From NCBI RefSeq assembly GCF_000754815.1, contig NZ_KN150747.1:899908-963907 (forward strand): a stretch of 64,000 nt of DNA, written 5' to 3'. The notes under the pieces were generated by a model. It did not search any database. It saw only the letters and a list, made by a program, of their open reading frames with translations, and was not told where the DNA came from. Shown one piece after another: positions 28,024-39,138 of the stretch. This DNA is from Yersinia ruckeri ATCC 29473. Its GTDB lineage: Bacteria > Pseudomonadota > Gammaproteobacteria > Enterobacterales > Enterobacteriaceae. A program made the position numbers and the translations under genes. The stretch's first letter is position 1, and every line of letters begins with the position of its first letter.

Positions 28024-29334
28024 ATGACTGTTGAAATAGAATTAAAATTTATTGCTACTCCAGCAGCCATTGCTGCATTGCCGGATCAGATTGCGTCCTG
28101 GCCCCATGAACATTCCGCGCCACAGACATTAACCAATATTTACTTTGAAACCGAAGACAACCGTCTGCGTGAGAAGGATATGGGGTTACGCATCCGTGGT
28201 TGCGATGACCATTTCGAAATGACGATAAAAGCCGGTGGCAAAGTGGTGGGCGGTCTGCATCAACGTCCTGAATATAATGTAACAATAGATAAACCCATAC
28301 TGGATTTGGCACGTTTCTCCGCAGAAATTTGGCCAGCAGATTGGGATATTGCAGCACTCCAAGCAGAGCTGAAGCCCTTGTTCCAAACCAATTTTATGCG
28401 TGAGAAGTGGGTGGTTACTTACAAGGATAGCCTGATAGAGCTGGCTTTGGATCAAGGGACTATCAACGCTAACGATCTTAGTGAAGCTTTGCATGAAGTT
28501 GAGCTGGAACTGAAACAGGGGCATCAGGCTGATTTACTGGCGCTGGCGACCGAGCTGGCGCAAAACGGTGGTCTACGTCAGGGTAGCCTGAGCAAAGCGG
28601 CCCGTGGTTATCATTTGGCACAGGGCAATCCGGCACGTGAGATTCGTCCACTGTTGGTATTGCAGCCGCCAGCTAAATCTACCGTTGAGCAAGGAATGGT
28701 GGCGGGGCTGGAAATGGCGCTGGAACACTGGCAATACCATGAAGAACTGTGGCTGCGTGGTGATGCGGTTGCCAACTCAATGATAATTGAAGCTTTGGCG
28801 ATGATTCGTCAGGTTATGACTGTATTTGGCGGCTTGGTTCCACGCAAGGCCAGCACTGAGTTACGGGCGTTACTGACGGAGTTAGAGCCTTTGCTGGCGG
28901 CAAAAAATGCGGATGCAGAAATACTGTGTTACAGCCCAGTTTATCTGAAATGTAAGTTGGCACTCACATCATGGCTAGTCAATGCGGGTTGGCGTCCATT
29001 TATCGATGCTAAAGGTCAGGCAAAGTTTGATGGTTCTTTTAAGCGTTTCGCCGATATCATGTTAAGTCGCAGCGCCGCCGATCTGAAAGAAACTTTTGCT
29101 CATCATATGGATGATGATGGTTATCTGGCGCAACTGCCGCGTTTGAATCGCCAGATTTTAGCTTTCCAACTGCTATCTGGTTTTTATCCGCAGAACGAAT
29201 GGCATCCTTATATTGACGGTTGGTTTGGCCTGCAACAGGCAATTGCCGAGCGCCAAGGGCATTGGCGTGATACCGCTCGCAAAGAGGCGTTATCTCAGCC
29301 TGCGTTCTGGCTTAATGGTGCTGCTGCGAGATAA
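28024..29334 (+). CDS. ygiF: Inorganic triphosphatase YgiF (CYTH-CHAD)
   Basis: 436 residues from the ATG at 28024 (TVEIELKF). The CYTH domain (about 1-200) shows the ExExK signature VEIELKF and tunnel residues of the type DMGLRIRG and HQRPEYNV. A CHAD helical domain follows (VEQGMVAGLEMALEHWQYHE, MRQV, GGLVPRKAST ... FKRFADIMLSRSAADL). E. coli YgiF hydrolyses tripolyphosphate with Mg. Just upstream of glnE, as in E. coli. The frame opens four codons earlier, but MTVEIEL fits the family. Confidence 0.94.
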   Translation: MTVEIELKFIATPAAIAALPDQIASWPHEHSAPQTLTNIYFETEDNRLREKDMGLRIRGCDDHFEMTIKAGGKVVGGLHQRPEYNVTIDKPILDLARFSAEIWPADWDIAALQAELKPLFQTNFMREKWVVTYKDSLIELALDQGTINANDLSEALHEVELELKQGHQADLLALATELAQNGGLRQGSLSKAARGYHLAQGNPAREIRPLLVLQPPAKSTVEQGMVAGLEMALEHWQYHEELWLRGDAVANSMIIEALAMIRQVMTVFGGLVPRKASTELRALLTELEPLLAAKNADAEILCYSPVYLKCKLALTSWLVNAGWRPFIDAKGQAKFDGSFKRFADIMLSRSAADLKETFAHHMDDDGYLAQLPRLNRQILAFQLLSGFYPQNEWHPYIDGWFGLQQAIAERQGHWRDTARKEALSQPAFWLNGAAAR

Positions 29335-29554
29335 ATGATTAACAGCCTGAGGTTAATGACAAAGTGCTCGCAGTGGTGCGCAAACAGGCAGATCGTCAAG
29401 ATGTCGTGAATACGTCCTGGTAGGCTCGTTCCGCGCCATCCCTGGTGCGGACGCTTGACTCTTCACCCTGTTTTCCCCACCAGAGATTGCAGGATCGAGG
29501 TTTGTCAGCCGTCTGAGCCTGCTTTTGCCGGCTGTTTTTGTATAGGAATTCGAA
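29335..29554. other. Gap between ygiF and glnE, probable dispersed intergenic repeat
   Basis: GC-rich 220 bp without a gene. The part with GTGAATACGTCCTGGTAGGC, then a GGCGCGG-like palindrome-poor stretch, and TCTTCACCCTGTTTTCCCCA resembles intergenic elements scattered in Yersinia and Serratia genomes, by recall only. Only one copy is in this window. Confidence 0.35.
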
Positions 29555-32389
29555 ATGTTGCCACTTTCATCAGAATTACAGCTACAGGTGCAGAGCATAA
29601 AACTGCGTTTTCAGGAACTACCAGTTTGTCCGGTATTGACCGATGAAGACGTTTCAGTGCTGGCGTTAAGTGATTTTGTCAGCGATATGTTGCTGATTCA
29701 TCCTGAATGGCTGGAAGAACTGCACCAGCAGCCGCCACGGGCAGATGAGTGGCAATGTTATTCTGATTGGCTTGGGCTGGCACTTGGCGAAGTGCAGGAC
29801 GAAGCAACTCTGATGAAAGCGTTGCGCCTGTTTCGGCGGCGGATGATGGTACGAATTGCCTGGTCGCAGACGTTGAAGACCAGTACCACTCAAGAGACAT
29901 TGCAACAATTGAGCTGGTTAGCTGAAAGTATCATTGTTGCTAGCCGGGATTGGTTGTATCACACCTGTTGTAAAGAGTGGGGAACCCCTTGTAACAATGA
30001 CGGAGTACCTCAGCCGCTGCTGGTTTTGGGAATGGGAAAACTGGGCGGTGGAGAACTGAATTTCTCCTCTGATATCGATCTGATTTTCTCTTATCCCGAA
30101 AATGGACACACTCGAGGCGGCCGCAGAGAATTGGATAATGCCCAGTTCTTCACTCGTTTGGGTCAGCGACTAATTAAGGCGTTAGATCAAAAAACCATTG
30201 ATGGTTTTGTATACCGTGTCGATATGCGTTTACGGCCTTTTGGCGATAGCGGGCCGCTGGTGCTCAGCTTTGCCGCTCTGGAGGATTACTATCAGGAGCA
30301 AGGCCGCGACTGGGAACGTTACGCAATGGTAAAAGCTCGACTGATGGGTGGAACCGATGATCAATACAGTCAGGAGCTAAGGCAGACTCTGCGGCCGTTT
30401 GTTTTTCGTCGCTATATTGATTTCAGCGTTATTCAGTCGTTACGCAACATGAAAGGTATGATTGCTCGCGAAGTGCGGCGGCGTGGGTTGAAAGACAATA
30501 TCAAACTGGGCGCGGGTGGTATTCGGGAAATTGAGTTTATTACGCAGGTATTCCAGCTGATTCGTGGCGGTCGTGAGCCGCGATTGCAAGAACGCGCTTT
30601 ATTGCCAACATTGCAGGCTGTTGCTGAACTGGGATTGTTAACTCAGCGGCAGGTTGATGATCTTTGCTTCAGCTATTTGTTTTTACGACGATTAGAGAAT
30701 CTATTGCAGGCGATTGGCGATGAACAAACCCAAACCTTGCCGAGTGATACACTGAATCAGGCGCGTCTGGCATGGGGGATGGACAAACGTAACTGGGCGG
30801 ATCTCAACGAAACGTTAGATAATCATATGCAGACAGTCCGTTTGGTCTTTGATGATCTGATTGGCGACGATACGCCTGATGTAGGCGAAGATCCCAGTTA
30901 CGGTGTTTATAACAGTTTATGGCTGGATGTATTGGAAGAGGCTGATTTAGTACCGCTGACGCCACATTTGGACGAAAATGCCCGCCGACAGTTGCTTAAT
31001 CTGCTTACCTCTTTCCGCCATGATGTGGATAAACGCACTATCGGCCCGCGTGGGCGAGACAAGCTCGATCAACTGATGCCGCGCTTGCTGGCTGAAGTGT
31101 GCCCACGCAGTGATGCGGATATTGCTCTGAGCCGCCTGATTCAACTGTTGCTCAGTATTGTTACCCGCACAACTTATCTTGAATTGTTACTGGAGTATCA
31201 CGCGGCACTGACCCATGTTATCAGGCTATGCGCTGCATCGCCGATGGTGGCCAGCCAACTTGCCCGTTATCCAATCCTGTTGGATGAGTTGCTTGACCCT
31301 CATTCTCTGTATCAAATCCTTGCCCCTGATGCCTATCGTGATGAATTACGCCAATATCTGTTGCGAGTGCCAGAAGATGATGAAGAGCAGCAATTAGAAG
31401 CTTTGCGTCAATTCAAGCAGGCCCAGCAATTGCGTATTGCGGCAGGCGATATCACAGAAGCGCTACCCGTAATGAAAGTGAGCGATCACTTAACCTATCT
31501 GGCTGAAGCCATTATTGATGCGGTGATCCAGCAAGCCTGGAACCAAATGGTCAAGCGATACGGTCAGCCGACACATCTACAGCATCGCGAGGGGCGCGGT
31601 TTTGCCGTCGTCGGATATGGCAAACTGGGCGGCTGGGAACTGGGCTACAGTTCGGATTTGGATCTGGTCTTCCTGCTGGACTGTCCGCTAGACGTCATGA
31701 CTGACGGTGAACGCAGCATTGATGGTCGCCAGTTCTATCTACGTTTGGCTCAACGGGTCATGCATTTATTCAGTACCCGTACATCCTCAGGGATTTTGTA
31801 TGAGGTGGATGCGCGGCTACGACCCTCCGGTGAATCAGGCATGCTGGTAAGCACCATCGAGGCCTTTGCCGAATACCAGCAAAGCGAGGCTTGGACTTGG
31901 GAGCATCAAGCGCTGGTGCGAGCACGTATGGTTTATGGTGACACAGCTTTGCATCAACAGTTTTCGGCTATTCGTCAGCGTATTTTATGCACGCAGCGTG
32001 ACGCTCTGACTTTACGGCAGGAAGTCCGTGAAATGCGTGAAAAAATGCGTAACCATCTTGGCAGCAAGCAGCGGGATATCTTTGATATCAAAGCCGATGC
32101 TGGCGGCATTACTGACATTGAATTTATCGCTCAGTATTTGGTGCTGCGCTATGCTGCCGCAGAGCCACATTTGACTCGTTGGTCAGACAATGTGCGTATT
32201 TTTGAGCTAATGGCCAACTACAATATTATGGAACCACGGGAAGCGGCGGCCTTAACCAAAGCTTATGTCACCATGCGAGATGAAATTCATCATCTGGCGT
32301 TGCAAGAATTATCCAGTAAAGTACCAACAACTTGCTTTATGGCAGAGAGAGAGCAAGTGGCTGCTAGTTGGCAACATTGGCTGGAGTGA
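29555..32389 (+). CDS. glnE: Glutamine synthetase adenylyltransferase/deadenylase GlnE
   Basis: 944 residues, two homologous nucleotidyltransferase halves. The N-terminal deadenylylase half has [20 protein letters not shown] (about 166-185) and [15 protein letters not shown]; the C-terminal adenylylase half has [20 protein letters not shown] (about 689-708) and [15 protein letters not shown]. Each G-x11-D-x-D motif binds metal-ATP. With PII signalling it adds or removes AMP on glutamine synthetase to match nitrogen supply. Length and order match E. coli. hldE follows after a terminator. Confidence 0.97.
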   Translation: MLPLSSELQLQVQSIKLRFQELPVCPVLTDEDVSVLALSDFVSDMLLIHPEWLEELHQQPPRADEWQCYSDWLGLALGEVQDEATLMKALRLFRRRMMVRIAWSQTLKTSTTQETLQQLSWLAESIIVASRDWLYHTCCKEWGTPCNNDGVPQPLLVLGMGKLGGGELNFSSDIDLIFSYPENGHTRGGRRELDNAQFFTRLGQRLIKALDQKTIDGFVYRVDMRLRPFGDSGPLVLSFAALEDYYQEQGRDWERYAMVKARLMGGTDDQYSQELRQTLRPFVFRRYIDFSVIQSLRNMKGMIAREVRRRGLKDNIKLGAGGIREIEFITQVFQLIRGGREPRLQERALLPTLQAVAELGLLTQRQVDDLCFSYLFLRRLENLLQAIGDEQTQTLPSDTLNQARLAWGMDKRNWADLNETLDNHMQTVRLVFDDLIGDDTPDVGEDPSYGVYNSLWLDVLEEADLVPLTPHLDENARRQLLNLLTSFRHDVDKRTIGPRGRDKLDQLMPRLLAEVCPRSDADIALSRLIQLLLSIVTRTTYLELLLEYHAALTHVIRLCAASPMVASQLARYPILLDELLDPHSLYQILAPDAYRDELRQYLLRVPEDDEEQQLEALRQFKQAQQLRIAAGDITEALPVMKVSDHLTYLAEAIIDAVIQQAWNQMVKRYGQPTHLQHREGRGFAVVGYGKLGGWELGYSSDLDLVFLLDCPLDVMTDGERSIDGRQFYLRLAQRVMHLFSTRTSSGILYEVDARLRPSGESGMLVSTIEAFAEYQQSEAWTWEHQALVRARMVYGDTALHQQFSAIRQRILCTQRDALTLRQEVREMREKMRNHLGSKQRDIFDIKADAGGITDIEFIAQYLVLRYAAAEPHLTRWSDNVRIFELMANYNIMEPREAAALTKAYVTMRDEIHHLALQELSSKVPTTCFMAEREQVAASWQHWLE

Positions 32390-32418
32390 GTCAGTGTTGA
32401 TGCATAATATGGGTTTCT

Positions 32419-32440
32419 GGGGCGTAAATCGCCCCTTTTT
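32419..32440 (+). terminator. Terminator after glnE
   Basis: GGGGCG-TAAAT-CGCCCC followed by TTTTT. Strong short hairpin about 30 nt beyond the glnE stop. Confidence 0.85.
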
Positions 32441-32672
32441 CTTGCCTTGTATTTGAGTTTGAGCGCGGGATCTCAAGCATTGTAAACGTCTGCTAAGCGG
32501 CACTATTTTTTTGCCATAGGCCACGCAAAAAATGAGAAAACCGCTATTCAAGAATGTCGAACTGTACTGAAATCTCGTTGCTACGGCGTAATAAGGCAAA
32601 GCGATTTTAATGGTATGTGAAAGCTTGTGATATTATCAGCCGCAATATAATGACCTGTTTTGGAGCTAAGGG

Positions 32673-34103
32673 ATGAAAGTGACTCTGCCCGATTTTCGCC
32701 GCGCGAGTGTGCTGGTGGTTGGCGATGTGATGCTGGATCGCTATTGGTATGGGCCGACCAGTCGGATATCACCAGAAGCACCGGTACCGGTGGTAAAAGT
32801 GGATACCATCGAAGAGCGTCCGGGTGGTGCCGCCAACGTAGCGATGAATATCGCTTCCCTTGGTGCCGCGTCGCAGTTGGTAGGATTAACCGGCATTGAC
32901 GACGCGGCAAGGGCACTGACCAGTAAGCTAAATGAAGTCAACGTACGCTGCGATTTTGTTTCCCTGCCGACTCACCCGACTATCACCAAATTGCGGGTAC
33001 TTTCCCGTAATCAACAATTGATACGCCTGGATTTTGAAGAGGGTTTCGACGGCGTCGATCCGCAGCCAATGTTTGATCGTATTCAACAGGCCTTGCCGCA
33101 CATTGGTGCGCTGGTACTGTCTGACTATGCCAAAGGCGCACTGGTTAGCGTTCAACAGATGATCACATTGGCTCGTGCTGCCAAAGTTCCGGTATTGATT
33201 GATCCTAAAGGTAGCGATTTTGAACGTTATCGCGGTGCGACCTTGTTGACGCCAAATCTGTCCGAATTTGAAGCCGTGGTTGGTCGTTGTAAAAATGACG
33301 ATGAGCTTGTCAGCCGTGGCATGAAATTGGTCGCTGATTTTGAGCTGTCGGCGTTACTGGTAACGCGTTCCGAACAAGGCATGACCTTACTGCAACTCGG
33401 CCATCCGCCGCTGCATTTGCCTACTCAGGCGCAGGAAGTGTTTGATGTTACGGGTGCGGGTGATACGGTTATCGGGGTTCTTGCCACGGCTCTGGCCGCA
33501 GGTAAAACGCTGGAGGAATCTTGTTTCTTGGCTAATGCCGCTGCCGGTGTGGTCGTGGGCAAGCTGGGGACATCAACGGTTTCTCCTGTGGAACTGGAAA
33601 ATGCCATTCGTGGTCGTGCCAGCACGGGTTTTGGCGTAATGACCGAAGAACAGTTAAAGACGGTGGTCCATCAGGCACATCAGCGTGGTGAAAAAATCGT
33701 CATGACCAACGGTATTTTCGATATTCTCCATGCGGGCCATGTTTCTTATCTGGCCAATGCCCGCAAATTGGGCGACCGTTTGATCGTTGCGGTAAACAGC
33801 GATGCATCGACCAAACGCCTGAAAGGGGAAAAACGCCCCGTTAACCCATTGGATCAACGTATGATTGTGCTCGGTGCATTGGAGTCTGTCGATTGGGTTG
33901 TATCCTTTGAAGAAGATACGCCACAGCGTTTGATTGCGGGTATTCTGCCGGATTTGCTGGTCAAAGGCGGTGACTATAAACCGGAAGACATTGCCGGTAG
34001 CACCGAAGTTTGGGCTGCGGGTGGTGAAGTTAAAGTACTTAACTTTGAAGATGGTGTTTCCACGACTAATATTATTCAATCGATCAAGAATGGACGGGGC
34101 TAA
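32673..34103 (+). CDS. hldE: Bifunctional heptose-7-phosphate kinase / heptose-1-phosphate adenylyltransferase HldE
   Basis: 476 residues. The N-terminal PfkB/ribokinase domain (1-318) phosphorylates D-glycero-D-manno-heptose 7-phosphate: [11 protein letters not shown] at the start, [11 protein letters not shown], and [14 protein letters not shown] with the catalytic Asp. The C-terminal cytidylyltransferase-like domain (about 340-476) makes ADP-heptose: [16 protein letters not shown] (HxGH) and [12 protein letters not shown]. It supplies ADP-heptose for the LPS inner core. Has its own upstream promoter region after the glnE terminator. Confidence 0.97.
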   Translation: MKVTLPDFRRASVLVVGDVMLDRYWYGPTSRISPEAPVPVVKVDTIEERPGGAANVAMNIASLGAASQLVGLTGIDDAARALTSKLNEVNVRCDFVSLPTHPTITKLRVLSRNQQLIRLDFEEGFDGVDPQPMFDRIQQALPHIGALVLSDYAKGALVSVQQMITLARAAKVPVLIDPKGSDFERYRGATLLTPNLSEFEAVVGRCKNDDELVSRGMKLVADFELSALLVTRSEQGMTLLQLGHPPLHLPTQAQEVFDVTGAGDTVIGVLATALAAGKTLEESCFLANAAAGVVVGKLGTSTVSPVELENAIRGRASTGFGVMTEEQLKTVVHQAHQRGEKIVMTNGIFDILHAGHVSYLANARKLGDRLIVAVNSDASTKRLKGEKRPVNPLDQRMIVLGALESVDWVVSFEEDTPQRLIAGILPDLLVKGGDYKPEDIAGSTEVWAAGGEVKVLNFEDGVSTTNIIQSIKNGRG

Positions 34104-34132
34104 CCCGGTCTGATTGGTTATGATAAGGACGT

Positions 34133-34161
34133 AGGTAAACTGACGCTTTGCCAGTTTACCT
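34133..34161 (+). terminator. Candidate terminator after hldE
   Basis: AGGTAAACTG, loop ACGCTTTGC, CAGTTTACCT: perfect 10-bp stem about 30 nt after the hldE stop, but followed only by GTTTGAGT, so termination strength is uncertain. Confidence 0.55.
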
Positions 34162-34448
34162 GTTTGAGTATCTGGCCTGCGGATATACCGAGAATGCCAA
34201 TATCAACGGCACTCGTAATATTTTAGCTGTGGGCACGCCGCGCTGGCCGGTGAAGAGATGGCCGCTGTAGGCCGCTCGACGAAGTAGCAACCCAGCGAGG
34301 AGAGTCAGACCCCGCTCTGAACGTGCCAGGAATTCGTGCCCTTTAGAGCCACGAAGATGCCAAGTATGAGTGACGTCATCGGATTTTGACTGATATTGCC
34401 GAAGATGACAATATCGACAGTAAGAATATAATAAATTGATTTAAAAAG

Positions 34449-34480
34449 AAAAAGGGGCGATTTATTTAGCCCCTTTTTTG
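34449..34480. terminator. Bidirectional terminator between hldE and ubiK
   Basis: AAAAAGGGGC-GATTTATTTA-GCCCCTTTTTT: symmetric stem with A-run and T-run, usable from both sides. It ends the minus-strand ubiK transcript and any read-through from hldE. Confidence 0.85.
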
Positions 34481-34516
34481 TCGATATTTTTTGGCAGGCA
34501 TAAATTATGCCGCTAA

Positions 34517-34807
34517 TTACTCGCCAGTTTTTTCTGTATTGTCTGGTGCGGCAACTGGCGCAACATTAAATTTTGCTTCCAGTTCGCCCATTCGTTGTTC
34601 CAGCATCGCCAGCTTCTCGCGGGTGCGCAATAATACCTGAGTCTGAACGTCGAAATCTTCACGATTAACCAAATCCAGACGGGTTAATTGGGATTGCAGT
34701 ACCTGACGGATTTTCTTTTCGACATCATCCCCGAACTCGCGAATACCTTTAGGCATGGACTCATGCACCTGGCGGGCGATTTGTTCAATTTTTTTCGGGT
34801 CAATCAT
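34517..34807 (-). CDS. ubiK: Ubiquinone biosynthesis accessory factor UbiK (YqiC)
   Basis: 96 residues: [20 protein letters not shown], then a long amphipathic and coiled-coil segment (about 30-80, [20 protein letters not shown]). UbiK associates with UbiJ to promote the late hydroxylation and methylation steps of ubiquinone synthesis; its coiled coil mediates trimerisation. Small acidic C-terminal tail. Single gene on the minus strand, divergent from the ribB riboswitch. Confidence 0.93.
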   Translation of the reverse strand: MIDPKKIEQIARQVHESMPKGIREFGDDVEKKIRQVLQSQLTRLDLVNREDFDVQTQVLLRTREKLAMLEQRMGELEAKFNVAPVAAPDNTEKTGE

Positions 34808-34947
34808 GGTGTTTCCCTAATTTGATGTTTAGTGACTGTCTATTAGTGTACTGCCTGACGCCAATTCTATAAACCTTTGCGCTAGGGTTTAATTCTGCAT
34901 TTTGCCAATTGCCCGGACGAATCATTAGCGTTATAGTCTTCATGCTT

Positions 34948-35126
34948 ATTCTCAGGGCGGGGTGAAAGTCCCCACCGGCGGTAAACCGTGATCAGGTACT
35001 TTATGTGCTGCATTGTGGAAGCCCGCGAGCGCTCACACTGGGTGGTTAATTCGACTCAGTGTAGAGGTCAGCAGATCCGGTGTGATTCCGGGGCCGACGG
35101 TTATAGTCCGGATGGGAGAGAGTAAC
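34948..35126 (+). ncRNA. FMN riboswitch (RFN element) upstream of ribB
   Basis: Conserved RFN core: TCTCAGGGCGGGGTGAAAGT with CCCCACCGGCGGTAAA, then GAAGCCCGCGAGCG, later GATCCGGTGTGATTCCGGGG, CCGACGGTTATAGTCCGGAT and GGGAGAGAGTAACG. All six helices can be placed, with an extended variable arm between about 35030 and 35075. It senses FMN and lowers ribB expression when FMN is plentiful. In E. coli this leader is also detected as sRNA SroG. Confidence 0.97.
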
Positions 35127-35235
35127 GGTATCTGCTGGGCATACTGCTCACTTGCGTTATTTTTGCCGTATATTGGCGAACACTCCTCAAGACCGCCCTG
35201 ATTCTGGTAATCGATAATTTAATGAGGTTTTTACC

Positions 35236-35889
35236 ATGAATCAGACCCTTCTATCAGATTTTGGCACGCCTTTTGAGCGTGTAGAACATGCATTGGACGC
35301 TTTGCGAAATGGCAAAGGTGTGATGGTGTTGGACGACGAAAACCGCGAAAACGAAGGTGACCTTGTCTTCGCCGCTGAAACCATGACCGTGGAACAAATG
35401 GCTCTGACAATTCGTCACGGCAGCGGGATTGTGTGTCTGTGTATAACCGAAGAGCGCCGTCAACAGCTCGATCTGCCAATGATGGTGACGAATAATTCCA
35501 GCCAGTTCCAGACGGCTTTCACCGTGACTATCGAAGCGGCGAAAGGCGTGACTACCGGCGTGTCGGCCTCCGACCGTTTGACCACGATTCGTGCTGCGAT
35601 TGACGATAACGCCAAACCTGCCGATCTGAGTCGCCCTGGTCACGTTTTCCCGTTGCGCGGTCAACCTGGTGGTGTGCTTACTCGCCGTGGTCATACTGAA
35701 GCATCAATCGATCTGGCAACGTTGGCGGGCTTTAAACCGGCTGGTGTACTGTGTGAATTGACCAACGATGATGGCAGCATGGCACATGCCCCAGAAGTGA
35801 TTGCCTTTGCTAAACAGCATGATATGCCAGTGGTAACTATTGATGATCTGGCGGAATACCGTTTGGCTCATGCACAGAAAGCCAGTTAA
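35236..35889 (+). CDS. ribB: 3,4-dihydroxy-2-butanone-4-phosphate synthase RibB
   Basis: 217 residues. Converts ribulose-5-phosphate to 3,4-dihydroxy-2-butanone-4-phosphate and formate for riboflavin synthesis. Active-site and metal-binding segments are [16 protein letters not shown] near 30-45, the ASDRLTTI region, and [20 protein letters not shown] with the conserved His. Stand-alone RibB without a RibA domain, as in E. coli. Controlled by the FMN riboswitch about 110 nt upstream. Confidence 0.97.
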   Translation: MNQTLLSDFGTPFERVEHALDALRNGKGVMVLDDENRENEGDLVFAAETMTVEQMALTIRHGSGIVCLCITEERRQQLDLPMMVTNNSSQFQTAFTVTIEAAKGVTTGVSASDRLTTIRAAIDDNAKPADLSRPGHVFPLRGQPGGVLTRRGHTEASIDLATLAGFKPAGVLCELTNDDGSMAHAPEVIAFAKQHDMPVVTIDDLAEYRLAHAQKAS

Positions 35890-35940
35890 TCAATCAACGG
35901 CGGCATCACGGATGCTGTAAGGTTGAACTGACTGAACTCA

Positions 35941-35986
35941 CCGGGTTTTATTTTCCGTTTAATGGAAGGTAGCCCGGTTTTTTTAT
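35941..35986 (+). terminator. Terminator after ribB
   Basis: CCGGGTTTTATTTTCCGTTT and AATGGAAGGTAGCCCGG form a two-part stem (CCGGG/CCCGG outside, TTTTCC/GGAA inside), followed by TTTTTTT. Confidence 0.75.
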
Positions 35987-36151
35987 TGTGTAATCTAGCT
36001 GATTTTCGGCTCAGGTCGTATCTATCTAGCCATTCAAATTTCTTGACTATCTTCTTCATACTTATCCAGCTGTGTAACGAAAAGAATGCGCGTAATCTAG
36101 CTATCAAGGCGTAATTAGCGCGGTGATTTCACTAAACAGTAAGGATTTTCT

Positions 36152-36934
36152 ATGAATACCTCTCGTATGCCAGCACTGTTTCTCGGCCACGGTAGCCCGA
36201 TGAACGTGCTGGAAGAAAACAGTTACACTTTGGCATGGCGTGAGTTTGGTAAGGCGATCCCACACCCGAAAGCCATTTTGGCTATTTCTGCTCACTGGTA
36301 TACCCGTGGCACTGTGGTAACGGCAATGGAAAAACCACGCACTATTCATGATTTTGGTGGTTTTCCGCAGGCGCTGTTTGATACCCAATATCCGGCTCCC
36401 GGTTCGCCCGCGTTGGCAGCCCGAGTTCAGATGTTGCTGCAACCTGCTGATGTGATGGCCGATACCCACGAATGGGGTTTGGATCATGGCACATGGGGTG
36501 TCTTGATAAAAATGTATCCAGATGCTGATATTCCGGTCGTGCAGTTAAGTATTGATGGTACCAAACCGGCGGCGTATCACTATGAGTTGGGTCGTAAACT
36601 GGCAGCGCTACGTGAGGAAGGCGTATTGATTGTGGCTAGTGGTAACGTGGTACATAACCTGGGAATGGTTAACTGGAAGGATGAGGCTCTTCCTTACCCT
36701 TGGGCTGAATCATTCCAGCAGTTTGTCCGGGATAATCTTGATTATCAGGGTGATAATCATCCATTGGTTAACTTTATGGATCACGATGGCGCAGCGCTTT
36801 CTAACCCGACACCGGAACACTTCCTACCGTTACTCTACATTTTAGCTAGCTGGGACGGAAAAGAAGCGATTTCTCTGCCAACCGAAGGGATTGAAATGGG
36901 ATCGCTGAGTATGTTGTCCGTTCGCTTGGGTTAA
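36152..36934 (+). CDS. ygiD: 4,5-DOPA-extradiol-dioxygenase family protein YgiD
   Basis: 260 residues of the LigB/extradiol dioxygenase superfamily. Metal-binding His residues lie in FLGHGSPMN and AISAHWYTRGTV, with HDFGGFPQALF, DHGTWGVLIKMYPDADIPVV and the ASGNVVHNL motif. E. coli YgiD opens the ring of L-DOPA; in this organism the physiological substrate is unknown. Full length. It converges with ygiC across the terminator at 36957. The zupT gene, which I recall near ribB in E. coli, is absent. Confidence 0.92.
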   Translation: MNTSRMPALFLGHGSPMNVLEENSYTLAWREFGKAIPHPKAILAISAHWYTRGTVVTAMEKPRTIHDFGGFPQALFDTQYPAPGSPALAARVQMLLQPADVMADTHEWGLDHGTWGVLIKMYPDADIPVVQLSIDGTKPAAYHYELGRKLAALREEGVLIVASGNVVHNLGMVNWKDEALPYPWAESFQQFVRDNLDYQGDNHPLVNFMDHDGAALSNPTPEHFLPLLYILASWDGKEAISLPTEGIEMGSLSMLSVRLG

Positions 36935-36956
36935 TAGCATAATTTATTGATGTAAA

Positions 36957-36980
36957 AAGGGAAGACATTCGCCTTCCCTT
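36957..36980. terminator. Bidirectional terminator between ygiD and ygiC
   Basis: AAGGGAAG-ACATTCGC-CTTCCCTT, perfect 8-bp stem between two convergent genes, with an A-run on the left (TAAAAAGG) and less T on the right. Confidence 0.75.
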
Positions 36981-37000
36981 GATCATATTACGGATAGAGG

Positions 37001-38161
37001 TTAGCCCAGAATAATATGCGGGTAGAAACGTGAAAGATCTTGAGTGATCAGATCGCGATCTTCCCGAAGTCCGATACCGCAGGGTTGATCGTTGACTAGC
37101 CAACTACCAATCAGCGTGTAGCTGTCGCCAAAGCGTGGTAGCGGATGGAATTGCTGGACGATCATGCCTTCTTCACCATAAGGGCCATCGACACGAGCAA
37201 CTTCTTTGCCATTCTCTACGATTTGGATATTAGCTCCCTCTCGTGAGAATAATGGCTTGATCACATAGTGATCCATCGGTGGATGTTCGTCTTCGGCAAA
37301 ATAAGCGGGTAACAAATTCGGGTGATTTGGGAACATTTCCCATAGCAATGGTAGCAGAGCTTTATTTGAGATAATGCTCTTCCACGCAGGCTCCAGCCAA
37401 CGAACGCCAGCATCTTCAAGTTTGGTAGAAAACATCTCGCGGAACATAAATTCCCACGGATAGAGTTTGAACAAATTGCCGATCACTTGATTATCCAGAT
37501 CGGTAAATTGCCCTTTCTCACCCAAACCGATTTCTTCCATAAACAGGAATTCGGTTGGTAAGCCAGCTTCCAGCGCACAATCCTGTAGATATTGCACTGT
37601 ACCACGATCTTCTTCCGTATCCTGGCAGCAGGCTAAATGCAGCAAACTAAAACCGTGGTTATCCCGCAGATCAATAAAGCGTTCGATCAGTTTTTCCTGC
37701 ATGCTATTGAACTGATCGGCATCGCTGCTCAGATTGCCTGCATTAATCTGATCTTCTAGCCACAGCCATTGGAAAAATGCCGCTTCATACAGCGAAGTTG
37801 GTGTATCTGCATTGTTTTCTAACAATTTTGCTGGATTTTTGCCGTCATAAGCCAAATCAAGACGGGAATACAGTGAAGGTTGATTGGTGCGCCAGGAGGT
37901 GCGAACGAAGTCCCAAACGTGCTTAGGAATTCGGAATTTAGCCAGCAACTCATCGCTGTTCACCACTTTCTCAACCACTTGTAGGCACATCTGGTGCAAC
38001 TCTGCAGTGGTGTCCTCCAGCTCTTCAATCTGAGCGAGAGTAAATTCGTAATAAGCATCTTCACACCAGTAAGGTTCGCCATACATGGTGTGGAATTTGA
38101 AGCCAAATTCAGTGGCTTTTTCGCGCCAGTCCGGACGCTCGCTAATGGGTAAACGTTTCAT
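37001..38161 (-). CDS. ygiC: Glutathionylspermidine synthase-like ATP-grasp protein YgiC
   Basis: 386 residues, exactly the E. coli length. GSP-synthetase-type ATP-grasp fold: N-terminal [20 protein letters not shown], substrate region [20 protein letters not shown], and a C-terminal nucleotide site ([34 protein letters not shown]) with catalytic residues of the family. It would ligate an amine to a peptide or glutathione-like acid; the real substrate is unknown. Co-transcribed behind ygiB with a 10-nt gap. Confidence 0.92.
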   Translation of the reverse strand: MKRLPISERPDWREKATEFGFKFHTMYGEPYWCEDAYYEFTLAQIEELEDTTAELHQMCLQVVEKVVNSDELLAKFRIPKHVWDFVRTSWRTNQPSLYSRLDLAYDGKNPAKLLENNADTPTSLYEAAFFQWLWLEDQINAGNLSSDADQFNSMQEKLIERFIDLRDNHGFSLLHLACCQDTEEDRGTVQYLQDCALEAGLPTEFLFMEEIGLGEKGQFTDLDNQVIGNLFKLYPWEFMFREMFSTKLEDAGVRWLEPAWKSIISNKALLPLLWEMFPNHPNLLPAYFAEDEHPPMDHYVIKPLFSREGANIQIVENGKEVARVDGPYGEEGMIVQQFHPLPRFGDSYTLIGSWLVNDQPCGIGLREDRDLITQDLSRFYPHIILG

Positions 38162-38171
38162 TAATCAGACC

Positions 38172-38867
38172 TTAGCCACCCATGCTGCGAGAGCCGGATT
38201 TAGATGATGTCGCACTGCTGCGCTGCATAGAGGTCTGTTTAGCTACTGACTCACCAAAACCACCACGGGTAATGGTGTTGGTGATAGCCGGTTTCGGTGC
38301 CAATGCAGTTTTTGGCACAGTCATGGAGCGGCCAGTGGTGGCTGAACCGTAGTTTTTACCGCTTGCATCGACAAACTTGCCGTTAGCTGGGCTGGTGGCT
38401 GATTTGGAAGTAAACAACGGTTGGCTTGCGCCGCCGCCCATCATACGGCCCATCATGTAACCTGCCATCAGAGGCATCCACATGCTACCGCTTTGCTGCG
38501 GTTGTGCCGTTGCGCCCGCTTCTGCCGGAGCAGCCGTTGGTGCAAGGCCAGCCTGAACCGGAGCCTGAGTACATTGAGCTTCGCCAAATTCTGCCACGCA
38601 ATCTTCGCGAGTTGCATATTTAGGCGCAGTTTTAGCCGCTTCCTGCAAAGCATTATTATAAGCGGTTGTACACTCAGCGCTTTTGGACGGATTGGCTTGC
38701 GAACAGTCGTCTGCATTCTGATACAAAGAGACGGTTTCGTCGGTTTTTTCACAGCCAGCCAACATAAATACGGCACTCACTGCTAAAGCGACGGGTGCCA
38801 AGCGGTAGTTGCGCCATGATTTACGGAATGTCTCTTGATTGATGTTTTTAGTCCGTTTCATCGTCAT
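38172..38867 (-). CDS. ygiB: UPF0441 lipoprotein-like YgiB
   Basis: 231 residues; starts [20 protein letters not shown] (an internal Met at codon 3 is also possible), then a hydrophobic segment with a lipobox-like LAGCEKTDE, so an inner or outer membrane lipoprotein is likely. The middle is Ala/Gln/Cys-rich with a Met/Gly-rich stretch ([13 protein letters not shown]) and a Ser/Thr-rich tail ending SRSMGG. Function unknown. Pairs with ygiC downstream, and with tolC further upstream on the same strand, as in E. coli. Confidence 0.9.
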   Translation of the reverse strand: MTMKRTKNINQETFRKSWRNYRLAPVALAVSAVFMLAGCEKTDETVSLYQNADDCSQANPSKSAECTTAYNNALQEAAKTAPKYATREDCVAEFGEAQCTQAPVQAGLAPTAAPAEAGATAQPQQSGSMWMPLMAGYMMGRMMGGGASQPLFTSKSATSPANGKFVDASGKNYGSATTGRSMTVPKTALAPKPAITNTITRGGFGESVAKQTSMQRSSATSSKSGSRSMGG

Positions 38868-39079
38868 TGGTCCTATATCCGGGCTTTTCGCCCTTTCCCA
38901 GTTGGTTGGTCATACAGCGTTGCCATAAGAATAGGGGAAAGATGTATAAAATTAAAGCGTGTGTGTAGACCAGCAGCATACTTTACATTGCTATACGTAA
39001 AGCTGCGTGCCAGCTATCTTTCTTGGTTGGCAAAAAATGCTTGAGCGTGACCAAGGTCAGCAAGAGACAGATAAATTAT

Positions 39080-39105
39080 CCGGACGCAGAAGATACTGCG
39101 TCCGG
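39080..39105 (-). terminator. Terminator-like hairpin after tolC
   Basis: CCGGACGCAG-AAGATA-CTGCGTCCGG, perfect 10-bp stem just 3' of tolC on the minus strand. The following minus-strand sequence is AT-rich (ATAATTTATCTG) but lacks a pure T-run. Confidence 0.65.
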
Positions 39106-39138
39106 AGACGACAACCGACAAAAAAGGAATGCCGGCGG

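Larger units (their letters stand above)
34104..34516. other. Gap between hldE and ubiK with two hairpins
   Basis: About 410 bp without a convincing gene. It contains the hairpin at 34133 and the bidirectional terminator at 34449. The middle part (34200-34400) is GC-rich and may be a gene remnant or intergenic element; I could not identify it. Confidence 0.4.

Noticed and set aside
35886-36107. 73-codon minus-strand frame between ribB and ygiD
   Set aside because: It overlaps the ribB terminator and has no recognisable features.
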